A stretch of 64,000 nucleotides of DNA from Thermincola ferriacetica (GTDB taxonomy: Bacteria > Bacillota > Thermincolia > Thermincolales > Thermincolaceae), in contig NZ_LGTE01000009.1 in the NCBI RefSeq assembly GCF_001263415.1, positions 36,472 to 100,471 on the forward strand. The letters run 5' to 3'. The translations under genes were made by a program, and so were the position numbers. Below the pieces are notes generated by a model. The model was given only the letters and a program-made list of their open reading frames with translations, searched no databases and had not been told where the DNA came from. How positions within the stretch are numbered: the first letter of the stretch is position 1; every line of letters begins with the position of its first letter. This document shows, piece after piece, positions 1 through 8,467 of the stretch.

Positions 1-111
1 CAATTCCCTTTCGTTGATTATGCCTGTGCGGAAAGTGAACGACCGGGTCTTATGCTGCGTGCCCGGAAAAGTAACCGCAAAATTATCGGAGCTGCTGTTT
101 GGTATTTTTGA
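1..111 (+). CDS. Possible 3' end of an upstream gene (partial)
   Basis: Reading frame 1 is open from the window edge to a TGA at 109-111 and would encode the last 36 residues of a protein ending in IIGAAVWYF. Codon use looks ordinary for this genome. The family cannot be told from so short a tail, and an open frame of this length can occur by chance. The space to the next gene (112-201) holds that gene's promoter. Confidence 0.35.
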   Translation, partial: QFPFVDYACAESERPGLMLRARKSNRKIIGAAVWYF

Positions 112-135
112 TTAGATTAACTTTTAAATTTGCAC

Positions 136-165
136 TTGCTGATTTCATGTAAAGCTGGTTATACT
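136..165 (+). promoter_or_regulatory. Putative sigma-A promoter of cooA
   Basis: TTGCTG (136-141) and TATACT (160-165) are separated by 18 bp, about 37 bp before the cooA start. No TGTC-N8-GACA CooA site is visible here, so cooA itself does not look CO-induced from this promoter. Confidence 0.45.
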
Positions 166-201
166 TTAGTTAAAAAGCCCAACCAATTTTGAGGGGATAA
201 T

Positions 202-867
202 ATGCCGACAAGAATGAAACTGACAAATGTTAATCTTTTGGAATCTCTTAATTCACCGGAATATGAGGAATTGAGAAAAGCGTTTTTGACGAAACAATTT
301 TCCAGGAAAGAAATTATTTCTTTTCCCAAAGAAGAACCAGACAAAGTGTACTTTATCAAGTCCGGGAGAGTCAGGGTTTACCTGGCTTATGAGGATAAAG
401 AATTTACCTTGTCTATTTTGGAATCCGGTGACATTTACAGTACACACACGAGGGCCTTTACCCAGGCTATGGAAGATACTACTTTATTCTTCGTAGATAC
501 CAGAGAGTTTGGAGAAATCGTTGCTAAATTTCCGGCTTTGGCTCTATCGATGGTTAAAGTGTTGGGAGACTTGCTGAAAAACGCCATTACGATAATAAAT
601 GGACTGGTTTTTAAGGACAGCCATGTCAGGTTGGCGGAATTCCTGGTACACGCAGCACAGGATAAGGGAGAACACGGTCCGGAGGGCATTGAGGTCAAGC
701 TTGGTTTGACTACTGAGGAAATTGCCATGGTTTTGGGCATTACCCGGCAAACAGTTTCGACCCTTTTTAATGATCTGATAAAGTCCGGAATAATTAAAAA
801 ACTGGATAGAAAGACTATTTTAATAAAGGACATCAGTTTTTTAAAAGAACTCTCAACTAAATCTTAA
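202..867 (+). CDS. cooA: CO-sensing transcriptional activator CooA (Crp/Fnr family)
   Basis: A 221-residue heme-dependent activator that turns on CO-oxidation genes when CO binds. It has an N-terminal cyclic-nucleotide-like beta-roll, a long dimerisation helix (about 107-135) and a C-terminal helix-turn-helix (about 170-195, TTEEIAMVLGITRQTVS). The features that separate CooA from other Crp/Fnr proteins are present: Pro2 straight after the start Met (the ligand displaced by CO in Rhodospirillum CooA), and His82 in the SGDIYSTHTR segment, aligning with heme ligand His77. The residue matching the redox-switch Cys75 is Ser80. Gly122 in VLGDLL matches the dimer-helix Gly117. Start: ATG behind GAGGGG. 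It lies just upstream of the coo operon, which carries a matching operator. Confidence 0.9.
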   Translation: MPTRMKLTNVNLLESLNSPEYEELRKAFLTKQFSRKEIISFPKEEPDKVYFIKSGRVRVYLAYEDKEFTLSILESGDIYSTHTRAFTQAMEDTTLFFVDTREFGEIVAKFPALALSMVKVLGDLLKNAITIINGLVFKDSHVRLAEFLVHAAQDKGEHGPEGIEVKLGLTTEEIAMVLGITRQTVSTLFNDLIKSGIIKKLDRKTILIKDISFLKELSTKS

Positions 868-899
868 TCGAGCGGCATAACGCAGCTCAATCTTGATTC

Positions 900-927
900 G
901 AGCGACATAACGTGTCGCTCTTTTTTT
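900..927 (+). terminator. Rho-independent terminator of cooA
   Basis: A perfect 8-bp stem, GAGCGACA/TGTCGCTC, with a 5-nt loop is followed by seven T's. A near copy of the left arm (TCGAGCGGCATAACG) lies about 30 bp upstream, as if the terminator region had partly duplicated. Confidence 0.85.
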
Positions 928-934
928 ATGGTTT

Positions 935-950
935 TGTCAAATGCCCGACA
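935..950 (+). promoter_or_regulatory. CooA operator upstream of cooM
   Basis: TGTCA, six bases, CGACA: an exact match to the CooA site TGTCA-N6-CGACA known from Rhodospirillum rubrum. CooA sites there are centred near -43.5. That would put the start of transcription near 986 and the -10 region in TGATAGTTTTTA (969-980). It is the only such site I found in the window and it precedes the first coo structural gene. Confidence 0.8.
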
Positions 951-1023
951 GAATTTAGTTATTAAAAGTGATAGTTTTTAAATCAGAGAAGGATGTACTT
1001 TAATTCACAAAGGAGGAAAGAAT

Positions 1024-4000
1024 GTGGGCGTTGATCTGTTGAGTGGTTTTCACCCATGGATTGCCGCGTTGGGTGTACTTATTTTGTTGACAGGCGAAAT
1101 GTTGACACTCAAGTACATTAAAAACCTGTCAGCTATGCTTATCTTATCCACGGTTGCGGAAACAGGGTATGTGTTATTGGGATTTGGAACAGGTACTTAC
1201 ACTGGTATTACAGGGTCAATCCTTCACCTGGAATACCAGGCTGTAATGCGTGGGTTGGTTTTTGCAGCCGCAGCAGTATTAATAATGAAAAGGCGTTCCG
1301 GCAGCCTTGATCATCTAAGAGGAATTATCAAAAGCTATCCTCTTTGCACTGTACTTTTCAGTTTTGGGTTGTTTTCAGTTATCGGATTGTCTCCTTTTAA
1401 AGGCTCCATAAGCAAATTTTTAATAATTTATTCGGCAATTCAAAGCGGGCACCTGCTGCTTGCTGCTCTTGCAACCTTGGGCAGCATTATTGAAGCTTGG
1501 TATTGCCTGGTGGTGGTCCAAAAGCTGTGTTTTGAACAGCAAGATAGTTTGGCAGTTGTTGAAGAGCAAAATACTAAAGTTTCTCCCTTTGCCAACCTGT
1601 TAATGCTTATTTTAGCCGGAATGACCGTTGTTATGAGCCTTTTTCCGGAACCTTTCATCCATTTTGCCCAAAATACAGCCAGTCTGATAACGGCCAACAA
1701 CGGGGGCCAGCCAATGCCTGCTTTTGAGACACCTTGGCCGGTTTTAGTTTTATTACCCTATGCAGGCGGTTTTGCTGTTTATCTGATTGGTTTGATTTCA
1801 CACAGGCTGAGGAATCTCTCGGCTATTTTCATAACGGCTTTAACGGTATATTTTGTGTGGAATGATACCGGTTTGGACAGTTTATCAAGACTCTTTGCTT
1901 TTATTATGGCGGCAGTAATTTTTCTGGTAACCCTGTATTCGGTGGATTATTTAAAAGGCAAAGAGCATTCCAACCGCTACTTCTTTTTCCTGCTCATGAT
2001 GTTGGGCAGCCTCTTAGGGCTTTCGACAAGCAAGGAACTGGGAAACTTCTATACCTTCTGGGAGCTGATGACTTGGTCTTCGTACTTCCTGGTGGTTCAC
2101 GAGCAAACAGATAAGGCCCTAAAAGCCGGTTTCAAGTATTTCATGATGTGTACAGCCGGGGCATATATTATGCATTTTGGCATATTAACGCTTCATGTTA
2201 AGCTTGGTACCTTTGATATGTCTGCAATTTCCGCAAACCTGCATTTGTTATCCCCTGCTCTCTTAGTAACTATATTAATCCTGTTTATTACCGGGTTTGG
2301 GGTAAAAGCAGGTCTGTTTCCGTTTCATAGCTGGCTGCCTGATGCTCACCCGGTGGCTCCATCATCCATATCCGCCCCGATGTCCGGAATTTTGACAAAG
2401 GCGGGAGTTTACGGACTGATCAAAATATTATTTGTTGTTTTTGGCGCAGGGTTGCTGGCCCAACTGGGTACAACCGGGAAGGTACCGATGACAGGTTACG
2501 CCATTTCCGTCATGGGCGCCATCACAGTTTTGTATGGGGATATCATGGCTTTACGGCAGTCAGACCTGAAAAAATTATTGGCGTTTTCGACGTTGGCCCA
2601 GGTTGGCGAAATAGTGCTTACCCTGGGAACGGGCACTTACCTGGGGATGGTCGGTGGGTTGTATCACGTTCTGAACCATGCAATCATGAAGACTTTGCTG
2701 TTTCTTGCAGCAGGCGCTTTAATCTTCCGGCTGAAAAGCCAGGATGTGGATAAACTGAGAGGCATTGGCAGGGTGATGCCCTGGACTTCCTTGTGCTTTG
2801 CCGTGGGTATCCTGTCTATTATGGGCTTACCTCCCTTTAACGGATTTATCAGCAAATTTTTAATGGTTTACGCTCTGGTGGAAGCCGGCCGGATACCTTT
2901 TGCCGTGGTGCTGCTGGCGGGGGGCGTAATAGGGAGTTTTTATTACCTGAAATTGATAAGAATTATGTTTTATGAAAAATATGTGGGCCCCAAGATTTCC
3001 GAAGCGCCCTGGACCATGTCGGTACCTGTGACTGTTCTCGCATTGCTGGCTTTAGTTAACGGCCTCTATCCGCAAGGCGGACTGGCCCTTGTTAAAAAGG
3101 CCGCTGATTTGATTGCATTGCGGGGCGGTATGCCTCTGCAAATTATTCCCCAAATTAACCCGGTCTGGACATGGCCTGTGATAATCAGCATAATGGGAGC
3201 GTTTATGGCCTTTGCCCTGGGGAAAGTTTCAATCAAATTAGGCGGCTGGGGGGCGGCAACTGCGATGTTGGGGGCATTTGTTGCTGTCATTTACCTGAAC
3301 TCCCATTATGACATTCTTTCAACATCTTTCGCTTTATTGATCGCCTTCATGGGCATCTTAAATCTGGTCTATTCTGTAGGGTATATGGATCACAGCCATG
3401 CCCAAACCAGGTATTACCTGATGTTTTTACTGATGATAGGCGGTCTGCTTGGGGTGGCCCTGAGCAAAGATTTGTTTAGTTTCTTTGTATTTTGGGAAAT
3501 CATGAGCAGTTGGTCCCTGTATCTTGTCATCATTCATGAGGAAACTCAGGATGCCTTGCGCGAAGGTTTTAAGTACTTCTTTTTCAATTATACCGGCGCA
3601 ACCCTGGTATTACTGGGGCTGCTGCTCCTTACGGTGAATGCCGGAACTTTTCAGATGAGTGAACTGGCTGTCCGTTTGAATAGCTTAAGCTCCGGACAGG
3701 TAGCCGCCGGCATAATTTTGGTGTTAGCCGGTTTCGCCATGAAAGCAGCCATGTTACCCTTCAGGATAGATTACCAGATGCATCCCCCGGCGGCGCCTAC
3801 ACCTGTCAGCGGTTATATTTCTTCTGTGCTTCTGAAAAGTGCTCCTTTTGGCATGGTAAAGCTGTTCTATGTTTTTGGCGGGGTTACCCTTCTGAGTAAA
3901 TTTGGCCTGATTGGCGGTCAGCCGGTAATAATGTATGGTATGGCCTGGGTGGGAGGTATCACTCTTGTGATGGCTGCTTTCCTGGCTTTACTGCAAAGTG

Positions 4001-4872
4001 GACTGAAGCGTATACTCATCTATTCTACCGTGAGCCAGATCGGCTATATTGTTCTCGGGATAAGTCTGGGGTCATCGTTAGGAATGGCAGGGGGACTACT
4101 GCACCTGCTCAACCACATGCTGTTCAAAAATCTGCTGTTTCTGGCGGCAGGCGCCATAATGTTCAGAACAGGTATAGACAATCTTGATAAATTGGGTGGA
4201 ATCGGTAAAAAAATGCCGGTTACTTTAACGGCCTTCGCCATAGGGGCATTTTCCGTGGCCGGAATTCCTCCCTTTAACGGTTTCGTTTCCAAACTGGTTA
4301 TTTATCTGGCTGCCATAGAGAAAGGATACGCGGCGCTGACCTTGCTTTCTATGTTAGGCAGTGTACTGACCCTGGCCTACTTTATGAAGTTTTTACACTC
4401 GGCATTTTTCGGGCAATTACCTGAGCATTTGGAATCTGTAAAGGAAGCGCCCTGGACTATGCTGGTTCCAATGGTGATTCTGGCCATATTGTGCCTTGTC
4501 CTTGGGATAGTACCAGGACTCGCTTTAAATGTAATTACATCAATAATAACATGGTTAGGTCTGCCTTCTATTCCTGCCGGTCTCTTTGGAATTGAATCGG
4601 GTTTGGGTAATATGGGGATTTTAACTGTTCTGATAGTAACATCGCTGACTGTAGGACTGGCCGTTTATTTATTGGGGAACAGCAAAGTGAGGGTTACCGA
4701 AATTCATACCTGCGGTGTTGCCGATATACGGGGTGAGGAGATGCACGTAAATTCCCATAACCTGTATGCTGCCCCTAAGCAGTTAACTAATTGGTTAATG
4801 AGAGCAATAGTCAAGTGGCCGGTCATTCTCAGGGGGGTGAATCGTAATGAAAATTATCATGACTGCGCTTAA
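1024..4872 (+). CDS. cooM: CO-induced hydrogenase membrane subunit CooM (fused antiporter-like modules)
   Basis: A 1282-residue polytopic membrane protein, about the size of known CooM (near 1270). It belongs to the NuoL/NuoN/Mrp antiporter-like family and should form the ion-translocating arm of the CO-dependent [NiFe] hydrogenase. Three antiporter-type modules are visible in tandem, each ending in the same signature: GLSPFKGSISKF near residue 120, GLPPFNGFISKF near 605 and GIPPFNGFVSKL near 1085. The first module lacks its N-terminal half. The second and third keep the FWE(L/I)M segment and the Lys-containing helix before the signature. Start: GTG at 1024 behind AAAGGAGG; an out-of-frame ATG overlaps it. 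The 3' end overlaps cooK by 26 bp. Confidence 0.9.
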   Translation: MGVDLLSGFHPWIAALGVLILLTGEMLTLKYIKNLSAMLILSTVAETGYVLLGFGTGTYTGITGSILHLEYQAVMRGLVFAAAAVLIMKRRSGSLDHLRGIIKSYPLCTVLFSFGLFSVIGLSPFKGSISKFLIIYSAIQSGHLLLAALATLGSIIEAWYCLVVVQKLCFEQQDSLAVVEEQNTKVSPFANLLMLILAGMTVVMSLFPEPFIHFAQNTASLITANNGGQPMPAFETPWPVLVLLPYAGGFAVYLIGLISHRLRNLSAIFITALTVYFVWNDTGLDSLSRLFAFIMAAVIFLVTLYSVDYLKGKEHSNRYFFFLLMMLGSLLGLSTSKELGNFYTFWELMTWSSYFLVVHEQTDKALKAGFKYFMMCTAGAYIMHFGILTLHVKLGTFDMSAISANLHLLSPALLVTILILFITGFGVKAGLFPFHSWLPDAHPVAPSSISAPMSGILTKAGVYGLIKILFVVFGAGLLAQLGTTGKVPMTGYAISVMGAITVLYGDIMALRQSDLKKLLAFSTLAQVGEIVLTLGTGTYLGMVGGLYHVLNHAIMKTLLFLAAGALIFRLKSQDVDKLRGIGRVMPWTSLCFAVGILSIMGLPPFNGFISKFLMVYALVEAGRIPFAVVLLAGGVIGSFYYLKLIRIMFYEKYVGPKISEAPWTMSVPVTVLALLALVNGLYPQGGLALVKKAADLIALRGGMPLQIIPQINPVWTWPVIISIMGAFMAFALGKVSIKLGGWGAATAMLGAFVAVIYLNSHYDILSTSFALLIAFMGILNLVYSVGYMDHSHAQTRYYLMFLLMIGGLLGVALSKDLFSFFVFWEIMSSWSLYLVIIHEETQDALREGFKYFFFNYTGATLVLLGLLLLTVNAGTFQMSELAVRLNSLSSGQVAAGIILVLAGFAMKAAMLPFRIDYQMHPPAAPTPVSGYISSVLLKSAPFGMVKLFYVFGGVTLLSKFGLIGGQPVIMYGMAWVGGITLVMAAFLALLQSGLKRILIYSTVSQIGYIVLGISLGSSLGMAGGLLHLLNHMLFKNLLFLAAGAIMFRTGIDNLDKLGGIGKKMPVTLTAFAIGAFSVAGIPPFNGFVSKLVIYLAAIEKGYAALTLLSMLGSVLTLAYFMKFLHSAFFGQLPEHLESVKEAPWTMLVPMVILAILCLVLGIVPGLALNVITSIITWLGLPSIPAGLFGIESGLGNMGILTVLIVTSLTVGLAVYLLGNSKVRVTEIHTCGVADIRGEEMHVNSHNLYAAPKQLTNWLMRAIVKWPVILRGVNRNENYHDCA

Positions 4873-5809
4873 TCTGCTCATATTTCCCGGCTTCCTGTTT
4901 GCCCTGAGTTTTGGCCTGTTTCTGGCCGGAGTTGACCGCAAGTTGGCGGCCCGGATCCAGCGACGTGTGGGACCTCCCCTTTACCAGCCTTTTATAGACC
5001 TGGTGAAGTTAATGCGCAAGGAAACGGTTATACCCCGGGCTGCGCACCCGACAGCCTTTCAATACGCCCCTTTGTTAGGTGTTGCCGGGTTAGCGGCAGC
5101 CATTCCGTTAATGCCTCTCCCCGGCGTATACGCAGGGCTGCGGCAACCCGGAGACTTACTGATTATTTTATACCTGCTTACCCTACCTGCGGTGGCATTA
5201 ATGATCGGAGGATCCTCATCCGGTTCTCCTTTTGGCGCTCGAGGGTTTTCCAGGGAAATGTTGATGATGATGGCTTATGAAATTCCTTTGTTAATCGTTT
5301 TAGTTACAGTTGCCTTAAAAGTTGGCCTGGCTACCGGCGAAACAGCCACCTTTTCATTAAGTAAAATAGCGGAATATCAGCTTAATCATGGTCCGCTACT
5401 ATTTGATTACAGAATGTTACCGGCTGCCCTGGCCTTTCTGGCCTTTATCCCGGGCACTGTTGGTGTTGTCCCCTTTGATATACCGGAAGCCGAAACAGAA
5501 ATATTGGAAGGTCCGCTTCTGGAGTACTCAGGTCCGGGTCTTGCCCTGTATAAAATTGCTTACTCCCTGAAATTAGTCGTAGTTTTGACCCTGGCTGTTT
5601 TGCTCTTTTACCCTACTGTTTTGGGGGTTAGTCCCTTATTAAATTTGTTGTGGTTTATGGCCAAGTGCGTCGTGCTGGTGATATGCTCAATCACATTGGT
5701 AAGGACCACTACCGCCAGGCTGAGGATTGACCAGGCCTTTAAATTCTACCTGACTGTGCCGGCCGCTTTGGCTTTGGTAAGTCTGATTTTGATACTTTTT
5801 AAATGGTAA
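4847..5809 (+). CDS. cooK: CO-induced hydrogenase membrane subunit CooK (NuoH/HycD-like)
   Basis: A 320-residue multi-helix membrane protein of the NuoH/HyfC/EchB family. It anchors the hydrogenase module to the membrane and forms the quinone-site-like interface that couples electron flow to ion movement. Family marks are the N-terminal segment DRKLAARIQRRVGPPLYQP and the acidic loop VPFDIPEAETEILEGPLLEYSG (about residues 207-228). These acidic residues are conserved in NuoH, where they are thought to take part in proton coupling. It starts inside the end of cooM and is followed 16 bp later by cooL, so translation is probably coupled. Confidence 0.9.
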   Translation: MKIIMTALNLLIFPGFLFALSFGLFLAGVDRKLAARIQRRVGPPLYQPFIDLVKLMRKETVIPRAAHPTAFQYAPLLGVAGLAAAIPLMPLPGVYAGLRQPGDLLIILYLLTLPAVALMIGGSSSGSPFGARGFSREMLMMMAYEIPLLIVLVTVALKVGLATGETATFSLSKIAEYQLNHGPLLFDYRMLPAALAFLAFIPGTVGVVPFDIPEAETEILEGPLLEYSGPGLALYKIAYSLKLVVVLTLAVLLFYPTVLGVSPLLNLLWFMAKCVVLVICSITLVRTTTARLRIDQAFKFYLTVPAALALVSLILILFKW

Positions 5810-5825
5810 GGGGAGGTGCTGAAGA

Positions 5826-6257
5826 ATGAAAAGCCTGTTGCCCCAAATATCCACCAGGTCTCCCTGGTTATACCGTATTAATGCCGGTTCCTGCAACGGA
5901 TGTGATGTGGAGCTGGCTACTACGGCCCTGATTCCCAGATATGACGTGGAACGGCTGGGATGTAAATATTGTGGCAGTCCAAAGCATGCAGATATTGTTT
6001 TGGTTACGGGGCCTTTGACCGCCAAGGTGAAAGACAAGGTGCTGCGGGTTTATGATGAGATACCTGATCCCAAAGTAGTTGTGGCTGTCGGTATTTGCCC
6101 GGTCTCGGGAGGAGTGTTCAGAGACAGTTATGCAGTTCACGGCCCTGTTGATTCCTATATACCTGTTGATGTTAATGTTCCAGGATGTCCACCGCGGCCG
6201 CAGGCTATCATAGACGGCATAGTAGAGGCCATCAAAATATGGAAATCCAGGATGTAG
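5826..6257 (+). CDS. cooL: CO-induced [NiFe] hydrogenase small subunit CooL (NuoB-like)
   Basis: A 143-residue soluble subunit homologous to NuoB/HycG/EchC. It carries the single [4Fe-4S] cluster next to the active site. Ligands are visible as Cys23 and Cys26 (SCNGCDVE), then GICPVSGG and GCPPRP. The protein has none of the extra C-terminal clusters of uptake-hydrogenase small subunits and no Tat signal, as expected for a cytoplasm-facing group 4 enzyme. Start: ATG with GGGGAGG upstream. It lies between cooK and cooX in the canonical order. Confidence 0.92.
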   Translation: MKSLLPQISTRSPWLYRINAGSCNGCDVELATTALIPRYDVERLGCKYCGSPKHADIVLVTGPLTAKVKDKVLRVYDEIPDPKVVVAVGICPVSGGVFRDSYAVHGPVDSYIPVDVNVPGCPPRPQAIIDGIVEAIKIWKSRM

Positions 6258-6269
6258 GGGTGGATAAAC

Positions 6270-6794
6270 ATGTTTTCATTTATAAAAATTGTGCTCCGGA
6301 ATTTGATCCGGGGACCGAGTACAGAACCATATCCCTTTGGCAAGGCTTCTGCTCCCAAAGGACTGCGGGGTAAAGTGAAATTTGACGCCCACAATTGTGT
6401 TGCCTGCAGAATGTGCGAACATGTTTGCGCCGGAGGAGCAATTCAGTTCAGTGAAGTTCCTGATAAAAGAGGGCTTAAATTCACTTTATGGCATAATACC
6501 TGTGCCTTTTGCGGGCTTTGTGAATATTACTGTCCGACCAAGGCTATTCACCTGACCGGGGATTATCATACTGCACATTTACAGAAAGACAAATACGGTT
6601 ACGTGGAAACCGGATTAGTAAAATATCAACCGTGTGCAAACTGCGGGACACCCATGGTCCCCGTAAGTCCCCGCCTTCTTTCTCTGGCTTACGGGCAGGT
6701 CAACGGCGATATAGCCAGGCTGACTCATTTGTGTTCCGAGTGCCGCCGGCAGATTTGTGATCCGGTAAGTAGTAACCGTTCAGAGGTGAAATAA
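6270..6794 (+). CDS. cooX: CO-induced hydrogenase ferredoxin-like subunit CooX (NuoI-like)
   Basis: A 174-residue polyferredoxin subunit homologous to NuoI/HycF. Two CxxCxxCxxxC(P) motifs (CVACRMCEHVC and CAFCGLCEYYC) bind two [4Fe-4S] clusters that relay electrons from CooF to CooL. The C-terminal 60 residues add CANC and CSECRRQIC, a further four or five cysteines that look like a zinc ribbon or an extra cluster site and are not part of minimal NuoI. Start: ATG behind GTAGGGG. One base separates its stop from the cooU start. Confidence 0.88.
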   Translation: MFSFIKIVLRNLIRGPSTEPYPFGKASAPKGLRGKVKFDAHNCVACRMCEHVCAGGAIQFSEVPDKRGLKFTLWHNTCAFCGLCEYYCPTKAIHLTGDYHTAHLQKDKYGYVETGLVKYQPCANCGTPMVPVSPRLLSLAYGQVNGDIARLTHLCSECRRQICDPVSSNRSEVK

Positions 6795-6795
6795 A

Positions 6796-7332
6796 GTGGC
6801 ATCAGTACAAGAAATTTTTTCAGAAAAACTCCGCTCATTTTTTGGCGATGCGATAAGTTTGCAATGGAACACAGATAATAAGGGCGCTGTTTGGGGGTGG
6901 TGCAGGCTGGCTGACCACCACAAAATAGACCAGGTAGCGTTGATTGTTGCCGGTCTAAGGGGACGGGTAATTACTATTACGGCCTACTGGACAAAAAAAG
7001 ACACTGCAACTGACGTGCTGGAAATTGCTTACCATTTCGATCTTGATGGCTGTACTTGCACTGTAACAGTATCACTGCCTGCTGATGACCGGAGTATTAA
7101 ATCGATTACGCCCATTTTGAAGAGCGCCGACTGGCATGAAAGAGAAATGCAGGAGTTATACCCTGTAAAAGTGTTGGGACACCCCAACCCCCAACCCCTG
7201 TTCCTGGCCGAGGGAACCGATATTGGAGAAACAGGGATGGTTCCTTTGTCTGAGGCTATGCAGGGAGCCACAACCAGGACATTATGGGAAAAGGTCAACC
7301 TGGCTAATGCAGAAAGGAGGGATAAAAATTGA
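6796..7332 (+). CDS. cooU: CO-induced hydrogenase subunit CooU (NuoC-like)
   Basis: A 178-residue protein resembling NuoC/30-kDa subunits, a structural partner of CooH with no metal ligands. The family's C-terminal hallmark appears as DWHEREMQELYPVKVLGHPN, followed by a short tail. Start: GTG at 6796 behind AGAGGTG, one base after the cooX stop. Its TGA overlaps the TTG start of cooH (TTGA), which argues for translational coupling and equal amounts of both subunits. Confidence 0.88.
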   Translation: MASVQEIFSEKLRSFFGDAISLQWNTDNKGAVWGWCRLADHHKIDQVALIVAGLRGRVITITAYWTKKDTATDVLEIAYHFDLDGCTCTVTVSLPADDRSIKSITPILKSADWHEREMQELYPVKVLGHPNPQPLFLAEGTDIGETGMVPLSEAMQGATTRTLWEKVNLANAERRDKN

Positions 7333-8411
7333 GCACCTATACAATCCCTGTGGGTCCCCTCCATGTTGCCTTAGAGGAACCAATGTATTTCAAAATACAT
7401 GCCGAAGGAGAAACAGTAACGGATATCGATATAACTGCCGGTCATGTGCACAGGGGAATGGAGTATCTGGCTCTGAAACGCAATATTTATCAGAACATCA
7501 CCCTCACAGAACGGGTATGTTCACTCTGTTCCAACAATCACCCCTTCACCTACTGCATGGCTTTAGAAAGACTGGCGGGCATTGAGGTTCCGGAACGGGC
7601 CGAATATCTCCGGGTGATCGCTGATGAGATCAAACGCATCGCCTCACATTTGTTTAATACAGGAATGTTAGCCCATATTATCGGTTTCGATTCATTGTTC
7701 ATGCACGTAATGGAGTTAAGAGAAATAGTCCAGGATACAAAAGAAACAATTTATGGAAATCGGATGGACCTGGCGGCCAACAGTATTGGCGGGGTAAGGT
7801 ACAACCTTACTGAAGAAAAAGGGAAATACCTCCTGAAAAATTTAGAGCAGCTCAAAAAACCGCTGCAGGAGATTTGCAAAATTTACAGTACCAATCCCCT
7901 GGTCAGACTCAGAACAGAAGGGGTAGGCATATTACCCAAAGAAAAAGCCGTCGAGTATGGAGTAGTCGGGCCTGTCGCCAGGGGTTCCGGAATCAATTAT
8001 GATGTACGGGTGAAAAACCCTTACGCAGCATATAACCGGTTGAAGTTTACTGTTCCTGTGGAAACCGCCGGGGATGTCAGGGCAAGGGCTATTGTAAGGT
8101 TAAGAGAAATTGCGGAGTCAATAAGCATCATTGAACAGTGTGTCCGTGATATGCCCGAGGGACCAACCTGCCTGGATTATTTGCCTGATATTCCCGCTGG
8201 GGAGGCAGTTGCCAAGTCGGAGGCGCCGCGGGGGGAACTGCTGTATTATGTGCGTACGGCCAACAGTGATCTGCCTGAACGCATCAAATGGCGCGTACCA
8301 ACTTATATGAACTGGGAAGCTTTGAAAATCATGATTCCAGGGAACAAACTGGCCGATGTTCCGGTTATTATCGGCAGCATTGACCCTTGTATTTCCTGCA
8401 CCGAGAGATAG
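7329..8411 (+). CDS. cooH: CO-induced [NiFe] hydrogenase large subunit CooH (NuoD-like)
   Basis: A 360-residue catalytic subunit that reduces protons to H2. The four NiFe-binding cysteines are Cys64 and Cys67 (ERVCSLCSNNH) and Cys354 and Cys357 (DPCISCTER). The protein ends three residues after the last cysteine, so it lacks the C-terminal extension that an endopeptidase removes in most hydrogenases. To my knowledge the same is reported for CooH of R. rubrum. Start: TTG at 7329, chosen because AGGAGGG precedes it and it overlaps the cooU stop. Upstream subunits and the downstream hypA support the call. Confidence 0.93.
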   Translation: MSTYTIPVGPLHVALEEPMYFKIHAEGETVTDIDITAGHVHRGMEYLALKRNIYQNITLTERVCSLCSNNHPFTYCMALERLAGIEVPERAEYLRVIADEIKRIASHLFNTGMLAHIIGFDSLFMHVMELREIVQDTKETIYGNRMDLAANSIGGVRYNLTEEKGKYLLKNLEQLKKPLQEICKIYSTNPLVRLRTEGVGILPKEKAVEYGVVGPVARGSGINYDVRVKNPYAAYNRLKFTVPVETAGDVRARAIVRLREIAESISIIEQCVRDMPEGPTCLDYLPDIPAGEAVAKSEAPRGELLYYVRTANSDLPERIKWRVPTYMNWEALKIMIPGNKLADVPVIIGSIDPCISCTER

Positions 8412-8467
8412 CCAACCTTAATGCATTAGCTCCGAAGGTTTTCACTATACGGGAGGAAGGGATGCCC

